NCBI RefSeq assembly: GCF_017982655.1
Contig: NZ_JABXYX010000089.1
Span: 1-32,315, forward strand
From: Brasilonema sp. CT11
GTDB lineage: Bacteria > Cyanobacteriota > Cyanobacteriia > Cyanobacteriales > Nostocaceae
Direction of reading: 5' to 3'
Length of the DNA stretch: 32,315 bases
The notes under the pieces are model-generated. The model had not been told where the DNA came from, did not search any database, and saw nothing but the letters and a program-made list of their open reading frames with translations. The position numbers were made by a program, and so were the translations under genes. Below, piece by piece: positions 16,300-24,892 of this stretch (position 1 is its first letter; each line of letters starts with the position of its first letter).

Positions 16300-18183
16300 A
16301 TGAGCACTAAATCTTTTTCCAAAAAAAAGAAAACGGCTAAAAAGTTACACATAGATACCAATAGCGAATTTAGCCCAATTCAGACTAGGCATATTAATCA
16401 GACATCCGGATGTAGCATTTTTTCTCCATCTGAGTCTTCTTTGATCCCCTCACCTATTGCAGATATCCAGAGCAACCCACAGTTGGACATCGTGTCTCTC
16501 GAAGCAAGTCAGCAACTTGCACCTGTCTCAGTTGCTGAGACGGTGGTCAAGATGTTGGAAGATATGGGAGTGCAATATGCGTTTGGTGTTTCGGGGGGTG
16601 CGATCGCTCCCCTTTGGCACACACTGCAACATAGTTCCATACGCGTATTGCACTTTCGTCATGAAGCGGGAGCAGCTTTTGCAGCCGCCGAGGCGTACTT
16701 TGCAAGTGCTCGTCCCGTCGTCGTGTTTACTACAGCAGGTCCGGGGATCACGAACGCGTTAACTGGGTTATTTGCTGCACGCTGGGAGGGTGCAAAGGTG
16801 ATTTTGCTGTCGCCTTCCACCTCGACATCGCAGCGCGGGCGGTGGGCATTTCAAGAAACCAGCGCCTATACAATGTCCAACACAGGGATTTTTACCTCCG
16901 AACCACTGTTCGATTACGCAACCACTCTCGAATGCAGTGATGAACTCCCAGAGGTCTATCGACGGCTGGCAAAAGGCTTAGCCCAACCCGGTGGATTTGT
17001 AGCACATTTGAGTATCCCTACCAACATCCAAACAAATTTAGTTAAGACATCTTTGCCACAAGTGACCCTCTGTGTTGCTGCTGCAACCGCAAGTGAGGAA
17101 ACCATCTCAAAATGTGCGCGGCTGTTGTCGGAAGGATCATTTGCGATTTGGGTCGGGTTTGGTGCACGGGGCGCACCGGCGGAGATTCGCGAGCTTGCTG
17201 AGAGGACGGGAGCGGCGGTGATGTGTTCGCCGCGCGGCAAAGGTATTTTTCCGGAGGATCATCCTCAGTTTGTAGGCGTCACGGGCTTTGCTGGGCATGA
17301 GTCGGTTTTGAAATATATGCAAGAGTATTGTCCTTTGCGGACGCTGGTACTCGGAACACGCCTTGGTGAATTCACCTCATTCTGGAACCCTGCGATGATC
17401 CCCTCGCGGGGTTTTGTGCATGTTGACATCGACTCCGAGGTGCCAGGGATAGCGTATCCATCTGCTGAGACGTTTGCCATTCAGTCAGATGTGGGAATGT
17501 TTGTCAAGGCGCTGTTAAACCACTTCCCAAAGCGTAAAAGTTGGTTCAAAATCCAGTCTTTGCCGAGACCCTACCGTATGGTAATCAATCCCAGCGCGGC
17601 TGGTCCGGTGCGACCCGAGGTACTTATGAATATGATTCAACGGATAATCGTTGAAGGCAGTGATGCGTTGGTGATGACTGAGGCAGGTAACTCCTTTGCT
17701 TGGGGAAATCATATGCTGCGATTTACCAAACCGGGTCGTTACCGTGTCAGTACCGGATTTGGAGCAATGGGTCATGCTGTCACGGGCGTCGTGGGTGCTG
17801 CTCTAGCTCGTAATGGTAAGGCTGTTGCCATCGTTGGAGATGGTGCCATGCTCATGAACAGCGAGATTAGCACTGCCGTGCAACACCAGATTCCTGCTGT
17901 TTGGATCGTACTAAACGACTCGCATTACAACATGTGCAACCAAGGAATGGCAATGTTGGGGTTTGAGGGTATAAACGCGAAAATCTCACAGACTAATTTC
18001 GTCAAGATTGCTCAAGGAATGGGATCTGATGGTATCCGCGTTGAAAAAGAATCTGACATTCAGGCAGCGCTAGAGAAAGCACTCGTCTCTACTGGTCCGT
18101 TTGTTGTTGATGTAGTCATCGACCCCACACGATCTGCACCGATTGGAAGTCGTATCAGCAACTTAAGTTTGCAACAGCAATAG
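16300..18183 (+). CDS. ThDP-dependent acetolactate-synthase-like enzyme (candidate acyloin synthase)
   Basis: The 627-residue protein has the three-domain layout of the acetolactate synthase/pyruvate decarboxylase superfamily from about residue 75. The catalytic Glu122 lies in RHEAGAAFAAAEAYF, and TTAGPGITNALTG follows. A central domain spans about 255-410. The C-terminal cofactor domain has the GDGAMLMNSEIS motif (GDG 513-515) closing at LND (538-540), which binds Mg-ThDP. Such enzymes decarboxylate 2-oxo acids and join the aldehyde unit to an acceptor. The first 70 residues are a Lys/Ser-rich extension (FSKKKKTAKKL) outside the fold. It is the first gene of a three-gene unit with a KAS III-like and an SDR gene. 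It recalls ScyA (scytonemin) and other acyloin synthases, but no other scytonemin gene is present. Substrates unknown. Confidence 0.85.
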   Translation: MSTKSFSKKKKTAKKLHIDTNSEFSPIQTRHINQTSGCSIFSPSESSLIPSPIADIQSNPQLDIVSLEASQQLAPVSVAETVVKMLEDMGVQYAFGVSGGAIAPLWHTLQHSSIRVLHFRHEAGAAFAAAEAYFASARPVVVFTTAGPGITNALTGLFAARWEGAKVILLSPSTSTSQRGRWAFQETSAYTMSNTGIFTSEPLFDYATTLECSDELPEVYRRLAKGLAQPGGFVAHLSIPTNIQTNLVKTSLPQVTLCVAAATASEETISKCARLLSEGSFAIWVGFGARGAPAEIRELAERTGAAVMCSPRGKGIFPEDHPQFVGVTGFAGHESVLKYMQEYCPLRTLVLGTRLGEFTSFWNPAMIPSRGFVHVDIDSEVPGIAYPSAETFAIQSDVGMFVKALLNHFPKRKSWFKIQSLPRPYRMVINPSAAGPVRPEVLMNMIQRIIVEGSDALVMTEAGNSFAWGNHMLRFTKPGRYRVSTGFGAMGHAVTGVVGAALARNGKAVAIVGDGAMLMNSEISTAVQHQIPAVWIVLNDSHYNMCNQGMAMLGFEGINAKISQTNFVKIAQGMGSDGIRVEKESDIQAALEKALVSTGPFVVDVVIDPTRSAPIGSRISNLSLQQQ

Positions 18184-18204
18184 AATTGATAGGAGATTTG
18201 TATT

Positions 18205-19344
18205 ATGCATTACTCAGTAGGCATTCGCTCGCTTGCATTGAGCTTTCCTAACACCATACGTACAAACGATTACTTCCGCAATAAATATCCAGAGTTAATT
18301 GCTCAGTCCGAGCAAAGAAGTTTAGCAAAGCTGTTTTCACTGGCTGACTCCGCTCCCAGAAATGAGTTTGACTTGGAGATGATGCCTTATTTGTCAGACC
18401 CCTTTCGCGGCACCGTTGAACGGCGAGTACTTGCCCCTGGTGAGACGTCACTAACGCTTGAGTATAAAGCCGCCAAAGATGCTCTTGACGCAGCTAAACT
18501 TTCTCCCGATGATGTCGATTTGATGATAGTCGCCTCACTCGTTGGCGAGCATATCATACCTGGCAATGCTGTTTTCCTCGCCGAGCAACTCGGTTTACAA
18601 TGTGCCGCTTGGAATCTTGATTCAATGTGCTCAGGTGCGATGGTTGCACTCCAAACTGCCAGTACACTCGTTCGAGCAGGAGAGTACCGCAATGTGCTGG
18701 TGGTAAATTCTTGTACGTTCTCTCGCTTTCTTGATGAAAGAGATACCCTCTCGTGGGTAGCTGGTGATGCTGCCGGAGCCTTTATAGTTAGCCCACTTCA
18801 AAGCAACCAGGGAATTCTCGGCAGCAAAACCGTTCATACCGCAGAAACTTGTGGTGCCTTTTACACTCAACTGGCACAGGATTCCCAGGGTGATCCACGA
18901 TTCTTTCTAAGGTCAGCAAAGGGAGCTAATCGAATAATCAGCACTACATTTGCTAATTATGTTCGTACTTGCTGCAACGGTGCTGCCGCTGCTGCCAACG
19001 TCACACTTGACCAGATTGACTTCTTTGTTTTGAATGGAACAACTGCCTGGTTTGCTAACTTTTGCGCTCGTGTACTAGGCATTGACTTAGAGCGTACAAT
19101 CAACCTCTACCCTAAGTATGGGAACATTGGACCAATAGCTGTCGTTAGTAATTTGTATCATGCAGCACAATTGGGTAAAATCAAGGAAAATGATTTAGTT
19201 CTCGTCTATTCCCTTGGTACACCAGCGAACGCTACTGCAAGTGTAATGCGCTGGGGTGATGTAGCTCTAGGACCTGTTCGAGTTCATGAACCCAATATTG
19301 CAGTCAAAAGAGCCAAAGACAAGAGCCTTGTTATGGCTATCTAA
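18205..19344 (+). CDS. KAS III-like thiolase-fold protein with altered active site
   Basis: The 379-residue protein has the ketoacyl-ACP synthase III fold: SLTLEYKAAKDALDAAKLSPDDVD, then the nucleophile Cys142 in LDSMCSGAMVALQTA, AGDAAGAFIV, and the late GNIGPIA loop with Asn307. The usual catalytic His (PHQAN in FabH) is replaced by VLNGTTAW (residues 275-282), so the Cys-His-Asn triad is incomplete. This suggests acyl transfer or a condensation that does not need His-assisted decarboxylation, as in some KAS III-like acyltransferases; this is inference. Start has AGGAG 10 bases upstream and lies 21 bases after the ThDP stop, so they are co-transcribed. Confidence 0.85.
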   Translation: MHYSVGIRSLALSFPNTIRTNDYFRNKYPELIAQSEQRSLAKLFSLADSAPRNEFDLEMMPYLSDPFRGTVERRVLAPGETSLTLEYKAAKDALDAAKLSPDDVDLMIVASLVGEHIIPGNAVFLAEQLGLQCAAWNLDSMCSGAMVALQTASTLVRAGEYRNVLVVNSCTFSRFLDERDTLSWVAGDAAGAFIVSPLQSNQGILGSKTVHTAETCGAFYTQLAQDSQGDPRFFLRSAKGANRIISTTFANYVRTCCNGAAAAANVTLDQIDFFVLNGTTAWFANFCARVLGIDLERTINLYPKYGNIGPIAVVSNLYHAAQLGKIKENDLVLVYSLGTPANATASVMRWGDVALGPVRVHEPNIAVKRAKDKSLVMAI

Positions 19345-19387
19345 CAATATTGAATACCAATTTTCTTGACTATTGCAACAAATAAAA

Positions 19388-19431
19388 CCTCCTGTAGCCC
19401 CTCCGCAAGTGGGGGGGACGCCGACAGGAGG
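19388..19431 (+). repeat. GC-rich stem-loop between the KAS III-like and SDR genes
   Basis: CCTCCTGT (19388-19395) pairs with ACAGGAGG (19424-19431), and inside it CCCCTCC faces a run of seven G. The sequence resembles the CCCCTCCGCAAGTGGGGG type of dispersed cyanobacterial repeat. Lying in a 204-base gap, it may lower read-through or protect the upstream mRNA. A TATTTT run follows but is too weak to call a firm terminator. Confidence 0.6.
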
Positions 19432-19548
19432 GATGTATTTTCCTTGTTAAACAAGAGTTTTAAGTACTTGTTACGCCAGAAAGTTTCAAAGTCCCAATCA
19501 CTACTAACTAGTATAAAACAAAGCTACTCAGACGAAAGGAGCACACTC

Positions 19549-20298
19549 ATGATCGGTCAATTTTATGGAAAAGTCGCGCTGGTTACAGGAGCTTCATCAG
19601 GCATTGGTCGGGCTACTGCGATCGCGTTTGCACGTGCTGGAGCAAAGGTCGTGGTTGCTAGTCGTCGCATCACGAATGGAGAAGAAACCGTGCACCGCAT
19701 ACATGAGCTTGGAGGAGAGGCTATTTTTGTCAAGACCGATGTGTCAAAGGCTGCTGAAGTAGAGGTACTAGTCAACAAGACTATTGATTACTATGATCGT
19801 CTGGACTATGCTTGCAACAACGCTGGTATTCCGGCATCTAGTCCACTCATTGATATCTCCGAAGAGGACTGGGATCGCGTGATCAACGTTAATCTCAAAG
19901 GAACGTGGCTCTGTCTCAAGTATGAAATCAAGGCAATGCTCAAACAAGGTGGCGGTGCAATTGTGAACGTGGCTTCCATTGGTGGTGTCATCGGCTGTGA
20001 AGGGCTGACCAGTTACTGTGCTAGTAAAGGTGGGGTTATTGCCTTAACTCGAGCAGCGGCACTAGAATATGCCCAATCCGGTATCCGGATCAATGCTGTG
20101 AGTCCTGGTTGCGTCCAGACCGATATACTGGCTAATGTCTCAAAAGACATACTTGCTCGAATCAAGGCAGCGCATCCGGTAGGACGTATTGGCAAACCAG
20201 AGGAGGTTGCAGAAGCTCTACTATGGTTGTGTTCCGATGCAGCTTCCTTCGTGATGGGGCATAATATGATCATTGATGGGGCATATACCGCACAGTAA
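19549..20298 (+). CDS. SDR-family oxidoreductase (classical, FabG-like)
   Basis: The 249-residue protein has the NAD(P)-binding TGASSGIG (residues 13-20), structural NNAG (90-93), and catalytic Ser143, Tyr156 and Lys160 (SYCASK). Arg39-Arg40 after strand 2 (ASRR) suggest NADP(H). It likely reduces a keto group or oxidises an alcohol made by the preceding ThDP and KAS III-like enzymes. The start ATG 19549 is chosen for GAAAGGAG 8 bases upstream. A longer frame from 19366 would translate the GC-rich hairpin and has no family support. The gene closes the operon and meets the NB-ARC/WD40 gene tail to tail 78 bases on. Confidence 0.92.
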   Translation: MIGQFYGKVALVTGASSGIGRATAIAFARAGAKVVVASRRITNGEETVHRIHELGGEAIFVKTDVSKAAEVEVLVNKTIDYYDRLDYACNNAGIPASSPLIDISEEDWDRVINVNLKGTWLCLKYEIKAMLKQGGGAIVNVASIGGVIGCEGLTSYCASKGGVIALTRAAALEYAQSGIRINAVSPGCVQTDILANVSKDILARIKAAHPVGRIGKPEEVAEALLWLCSDAASFVMGHNMIIDGAYTAQ

Positions 20299-20376
20299 GG
20301 TAAAGAGTTTGCTAATCGAAGGTGACGAGTTTTAGCCAATCTCACTGGCTGCAAAATTCTCCATAGAATAACATAT

Positions 20377-23300
20377 TCACTGGTTCTGTTTATCCTCAAT
20401 CGCTCCTAAATATTTCATAGCAAATTTTTCAGCTTCAGTTAAGCCAATTACCCCACTAATATTCATATTTTCGTAGGGTCTAGGGCTTCTCAAAGTTTTC
20501 AAGCACTCACCAGTTTTTACATCCCAAAGCTTGATCGTCTCATCTTCACTACTACTGGCTAGGATCTTACCTTGAGGACTAAAGGCTAGTGACCAAACTA
20601 ACTTAGAATGTCCCAATAAGGTGCTTACGCATCTGTTTGTACTGATATCCCATAGCTTGACCGTTTGGTCACCACTACCACTTGCCAATATGCCACCATC
20701 TAAAAAGATGAGTCCGTATACGCAATTACTATGTCCACGCAAAGTTCCAATACATTGACCTGTACTGACATCCCAGAGTTTTATCGTTTGGTCACCACTG
20801 CCACTTGCTACAATATTACCATTAGGACTAAAGGTGAGTGACCATATCCAGTCAGTATGAGCATACACAGTCTGAAGGCAACGACCAGTGCTGACATCCC
20901 AAAACTTTAGTGTTTGATCATTACTGGCACTGACTAGCATATGACTATCGGGGCTAAAAGCGACTACTGTTACCCAATTAGTGTGCTCTTGTAGGGTCTT
21001 GAGGCAAAGACCTGTCTTAACATCCCATAGCTTTACTGTTTGGTCCTGACTGCCACTAGCAAGTATAGTACCTTGGCAGCTGAAGGCAACTGACATAATC
21101 CAATAGCTATGTTCGCGCAAAGTTTTGAGACATTGACCAGTCCTAATATCCCAAAGCTTCACTGTTTGATCCTCACTGGCACTGGCAAGTATATTACCTT
21201 GAGGACTCAAAGCAACTGATGTGACCCGATTACTGTGTCCCCGCAAAGTCTTGAGGCATTCGCTAGTGCTGACATCCCACAGCCTCACTGTTTGGTCACC
21301 ACTACCACTTGCTAGCATAGTACCTTGAGGATTGAAAGTGACTGACCATATCCCATTACAGTAACCTTGCAAGATTTTCAGGCATTGACCTGTAGTGACA
21401 TCCCACAGCCTTACCGTTTGGTCATCACCGCCACTCGCTAGTATCGTGCTTTTCGGTCTAAAGGCGACTGACCACACCCTGCTAGTATGCCCCTGTAGAG
21501 TACTTAGGCATTGACCTGTAGTGACATCCCACAACCTTACTGTTTGGTCCTCACTCCCACTCGCAAGCTTTTGCCCATCACAACTAAAAGCAACTGAATT
21601 TACGCAGTCAGTATGACCATGCAGAGTAGTCAGGCATTGACCGATATTGACATCCCATATTTTCACCGTTGTGTCATAACAACCACTAGCTAAAGTATGA
21701 CCATCTGGGCTGAAGGCAAGTGAGCGACTCCCAGTATTATTATCCTGCAAAGTTTTGAGGCAAAGACCTGTGCTGGCATCCCACAACTTCACTGTTTGGT
21801 CATCACTGGCACTGGCAACTATAGTACCTTGTGGGCTGAAGGTGACTGATGTAACCCGATGATTATGTCCCTGCAAAGTTTTGAGACATTCATAAGTACT
21901 AACATCCCACAGCTTCACCGTTTGATCCTCGCTACTACTTGCAATCAGGTTACCATTGAGACTGAACGCGACTGACCAGATGCTACCGCTATGACCTTGC
22001 AAACAAGCAAGGCAAAGACCTGTCTTAGTATCCCACAGCTTCACTATTGGGTCATCACTGCCACTAGCAAGAACATCACCATCGGGACTAAAAGTAATCG
22101 GCCAAACAAAACCCGTATGTGCCTTGAAGCTGAGCAGTTGTTTCCCGTTCGCAACCTGATACAGGCGGATCTCACCATTAGTATCCCCCGTAGCCAAGAC
22201 TTTTCCATCAGGACTAAATGCCAGTGAATGAATACCGCCGAGGGTTTCAGTAAAAATACATTTATCTAGATTGGCGTGAGCAAAATTTGCATTGTGCAAT
22301 TTCACATTTCGCAAATCTGCTTGCCAAACCGTCAAATGAGAAAAATCATAGCCACTTAGATCAATTTCCAGATGACAAAGCAGATTAAGAATATTTCCAG
22401 CCGTATAACTTTGTTCTAACGGAGATTCCTCTCGCAGCGTTGCTAAAATTTTATTTAACTGATTTTCAAGATTTTTTTTGCTTCTCAAGACAGTGAGCAG
22501 CCCATCTATTACTGGTTGGAGAATAAGGCGAATTTGAATATCCCTAACATAGTCTTTCGCCGTCGCCTTCATCAAAGCATGACACCTGAACAAATCGATA
22601 TTCTGAGTAACAATCTCTTCACAAACTTGCTCTATTAATCGATTCGTCACATACTCCATAACGACTGGTTGTAGTGTGAAGGTTGCTTCGCTTTTTTCTA
22701 CTACTAGCGTAGGCGTATAGCTAAGCTCTTCCCGCAGGATAGCCTTCTCGATTAGCGATCGCCTTACCAAAGACTCCAAAGCCTCCAGTAATTTCTGTGG
22801 TGGGATCGGTGATACTATATCTTCTCGTAACTCTGATAGCGAAACTGGCTCACGATTAATTGCCAGCCAGTACATTATGTCCTTTTCTAAATTTGACAAG
22901 CGCGAAAACTGCTGGTCTAATAGTTCGTGAATGTCACCAAAAACAACACCGTCTTGTTTGAGAAATTCAGAAATTTTACCATTAAACACATCTTGTATCG
23001 TCGTCGCCACTATCTTCAAGGCTAAGGCGTTACCTGCATAGCGCTCAACCACTGTTCTCAATTCTGACTCTGAACCAGAGAAACCCTTAATTTCAAAGAT
23101 TTTTTGCCCATGTACCGCTTCTAAACCACTTAATTGTAATGAGCGAACGGGCAGCCCTTGTCCTTCGAGTGACGCCACGTCTTTCGGTTTTTCCCGAGAA
23201 GTTAGCAGCAAGCAGCTTCTGTGGGAAACTTCTCCTAAGCGTCTGATCAACTGACCATAATCTTCGTAGCCTTCTCGATACTTTCCAGCAATAACCCCAC

Positions 23301-23991
23301 TTTGCAGAATGGTCTCAGCATTATCTAGTATAATCAGACAGCCGTGTTCTCGTAAAGAATCAATCAGTCGCGAGATTCTTTCATCTACGCTGTTTGGTAA
23401 ATCAGCTTCTAAAACCTGGGGATCACAGAAAAATTGAATCAAGTTTGCCAAAAGCTCGAAAAGTGGCGGGGCATTGTAGAGCGATCGCCAGATAACGTAC
23501 TCAAACCCCTCCTGAATTTGTTGAGATAGCTTGACAGCAACAGAAGTTTTACCAATTCCCCCCATTCCCAACAGAACCACCACTTGACAACGATCCTTGA
23601 TGATCCATTCCTCTAGCAAAGCTAGTTCTGCTGTGCGTCCATAGAAAATTGAGACACAAATTGCCTCTCCTAAATCAACGCGCTTGAGGACTTTCAAGTC
23701 TTCCTGCTTCACTAAATCCGAGTCTGGCTTTGTATAGTCGCTTTGCTGCAGTTCTAAATTAAACGCCATAAACAAACGAACAAGCGTTTGTTTGTCAACC
23801 CCTATTTCGCGAGTCAGCACTTTCCTAAAAGTGACAGGAGTTATTCCAGCCTGTTCACTTAATTCTTCCAGGGTACACTTACAACCAGAATTTTCCTGAA
23901 ATTCCCACTCAACTTTGGCATTTTGAAGCTTTTGCCAGCCTTCACGAGTCAGTATAAGCCCACGGTTGCGTTTTTGCTTTTTCTGTTTCAT
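20377..23991 (-). CDS. HTH-NB-ARC (STAND) ATPase with 14 WD40 repeats, copy 1
   Basis: This 1204-residue protein has four parts. Residues about 9-80 form an HTH-like domain ([21 protein letters not shown]), similar to the N-terminal HTH of cyanobacterial VMAP/NB-ARC proteins. Then comes a STAND ATPase with Walker [10 protein letters not shown] (142-150), Walker [10 protein letters not shown] (218-226), sensor TSREKP (264-269) and a GNALAL motif (320-325), where the usual proline of GxP is replaced by Ala. A short pentapeptide-like segment follows ([18 protein letters not shown]). From about residue 585 there are exactly 14 WD40 repeats, enough for two seven-bladed propellers. STAND proteins act as ligand-triggered switches; a signalling or defence role is inferred. 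Paralogue of 24863-28513. Confidence 0.92.
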   Translation of the reverse strand: MKQKKQKRNRGLILTREGWQKLQNAKVEWEFQENSGCKCTLEELSEQAGITPVTFRKVLTREIGVDKQTLVRLFMAFNLELQQSDYTKPDSDLVKQEDLKVLKRVDLGEAICVSIFYGRTAELALLEEWIIKDRCQVVVLLGMGGIGKTSVAVKLSQQIQEGFEYVIWRSLYNAPPLFELLANLIQFFCDPQVLEADLPNSVDERISRLIDSLREHGCLIILDNAETILQSGVIAGKYREGYEDYGQLIRRLGEVSHRSCLLLTSREKPKDVASLEGQGLPVRSLQLSGLEAVHGQKIFEIKGFSGSESELRTVVERYAGNALALKIVATTIQDVFNGKISEFLKQDGVVFGDIHELLDQQFSRLSNLEKDIMYWLAINREPVSLSELREDIVSPIPPQKLLEALESLVRRSLIEKAILREELSYTPTLVVEKSEATFTLQPVVMEYVTNRLIEQVCEEIVTQNIDLFRCHALMKATAKDYVRDIQIRLILQPVIDGLLTVLRSKKNLENQLNKILATLREESPLEQSYTAGNILNLLCHLEIDLSGYDFSHLTVWQADLRNVKLHNANFAHANLDKCIFTETLGGIHSLAFSPDGKVLATGDTNGEIRLYQVANGKQLLSFKAHTGFVWPITFSPDGDVLASGSDDPIVKLWDTKTGLCLACLQGHSGSIWSVAFSLNGNLIASSSEDQTVKLWDVSTYECLKTLQGHNHRVTSVTFSPQGTIVASASDDQTVKLWDASTGLCLKTLQDNNTGSRSLAFSPDGHTLASGCYDTTVKIWDVNIGQCLTTLHGHTDCVNSVAFSCDGQKLASGSEDQTVRLWDVTTGQCLSTLQGHTSRVWSVAFRPKSTILASGGDDQTVRLWDVTTGQCLKILQGYCNGIWSVTFNPQGTMLASGSGDQTVRLWDVSTSECLKTLRGHSNRVTSVALSPQGNILASASEDQTVKLWDIRTGQCLKTLREHSYWIMSVAFSCQGTILASGSQDQTVKLWDVKTGLCLKTLQEHTNWVTVVAFSPDSHMLVSASNDQTLKFWDVSTGRCLQTVYAHTDWIWSLTFSPNGNIVASGSGDQTIKLWDVSTGQCIGTLRGHSNCVYGLIFLDGGILASGSGDQTVKLWDISTNRCVSTLLGHSKLVWSLAFSPQGKILASSSEDETIKLWDVKTGECLKTLRSPRPYENMNISGVIGLTEAEKFAMKYLGAIEDKQNQ

Positions 23992-24136
23992 TATTTCTCC
24001 AATTATGACGCCCGACTTGGGCTATCTACTCCAAAAGGGGTGCCACTTTTGCTACCTCCACCGGCCACTGTCTACTTGATTTTATATCTTAACTTTTTTA
24101 GTATAGTACTTGAAAAGTCATTGAAAAGCAATAACC

Positions 24137-24289
24137 ATGCCCAGACAAAATGCTGCCAACTTGACGATTCAGTTCTCGCAGGAGGAAAAAAAAATTTTGG
24201 AGGAATATTGTCAGAAGATGCAGCGAACCAAGAGTGATGTTATTCGAGAGATGGTTCGCTCACTTAAAGAATATTTAGATGAGAGCTAA
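24137..24289 (+). CDS. Ribbon-helix-helix (CopG-like) DNA-binding protein
   Basis: A 50-residue ORF from ATG 24137 reads MPRQNAANLTIQFSQEEKKI then LEEYCQKMQRTKSDVIREMV. This is the classic RHH pattern: a short strand (LTIQF), helix A (EEKKILEEYCQKM), the T-K-S-D turn, and helix B (VIREMVRSLKEYL). Such dimers bind operator DNA and often serve as antitoxins or plasmid/element repressors. No toxin gene follows. It lies between the two STAND genes, transcribed divergently from copy 1 (146 bases apart), so control of that gene is possible. No ideal ribosome binding site is visible. Confidence 0.8.
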   Translation: MPRQNAANLTIQFSQEEKKILEEYCQKMQRTKSDVIREMVRSLKEYLDES

Positions 24290-24388
24290 AAAAATACAAT
24301 CTTCAAAAGAAAAATTGACCCTTGCAACCTGAAAGCAGGATTTCTTAGACTTCTGTATATCAACGCGTAAATCCTTAATGTTGCAGAT

Positions 24389-24892
24389 ATGAGTAGTCTA
24401 GTTGCCGCTGTGAAGAATAACGACCTTGAATTAGTCAAAAAATTAATTGAAAATGGTGTAGACGTTAACCAAATAGACAGCAGTGGAAATAGCCTCTTGA
24501 TTGTCAGTTCTGCTAACGGTCAATCTGAAATGGTGAAGCTACTTCTTGACTCTGGTGCTGATATTCACGCGGTAGACTCAAGTATGAAAGCCACTGCACT
24601 CCACGCTGCTGCCTATTTGAGGCATCCAGAGGTTATGGAAATTCTAATTTCGTATGGAATTAATATAGATGCTCAGGGTCCTTACAACGGATACACTGCC
24701 TTACACGATGCGGTTTGGCAAAACAATGTTGAAGGAGTTAGGCTCCTGGTAAATGCAGGTGCGCGCTTAGACATCAAAGGCAAGAAAGGAAATACCCCGT
24801 TAGATCTTGCCAAAAAAAGTGGGCACAAAGAAATTGTTAGCATCCTTTCTGGAGCGATACCTCTAGTTAGTCATAGCTCCCAAAGCTTTTAG
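24389..24892 (+). CDS. Ankyrin-repeat protein
   Basis: The 167-residue protein is built of about four ankyrin repeats: SSLVAAVKNNDLELVKKLIENG, then NSLLIVSSANGQSEMVKLLL, TALHAAAYLRHPEVMEILI, TALHDAVWQNNVEGVRLLV and TPLDLAKKSGHKEIVSIL. These are protein-binding scaffolds without catalysis. There is no signal peptide or membrane segment. Its last ten codons overlap the 3' end of the convergent STAND gene (24863-24892), so the C-terminal IPLVSHSSQSF may be a non-native tail acquired when the genes were brought together. It follows the RHH gene by 99 bases and may be co-transcribed with it. Confidence 0.88.
   Translation: MSSLVAAVKNNDLELVKKLIENGVDVNQIDSSGNSLLIVSSANGQSEMVKLLLDSGADIHAVDSSMKATALHAAAYLRHPEVMEILISYGINIDAQGPYNGYTALHDAVWQNNVEGVRLLVNAGARLDIKGKKGNTPLDLAKKSGHKEIVSILSGAIPLVSHSSQSF

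Noticed and set aside
19366-19548. 61-residue N-terminal extension of the SDR protein
   Set aside because: It would translate the GC-rich hairpin; the ATG at 19549 has a strong GAAAGGAG site and gives the standard SDR length.
16300-20298. Scytonemin (scyABC) locus
   Set aside because: Only a ScyA-like ThDP enzyme is present; no ScyB dehydrogenase, ScyC cyclase or aromatic amino-acid genes accompany it.
24137-24892. Toxin-antitoxin pair (RHH antitoxin plus downstream gene)
   Set aside because: The following gene is an ankyrin-repeat protein, not a RelE/MazF/PIN-type toxin.
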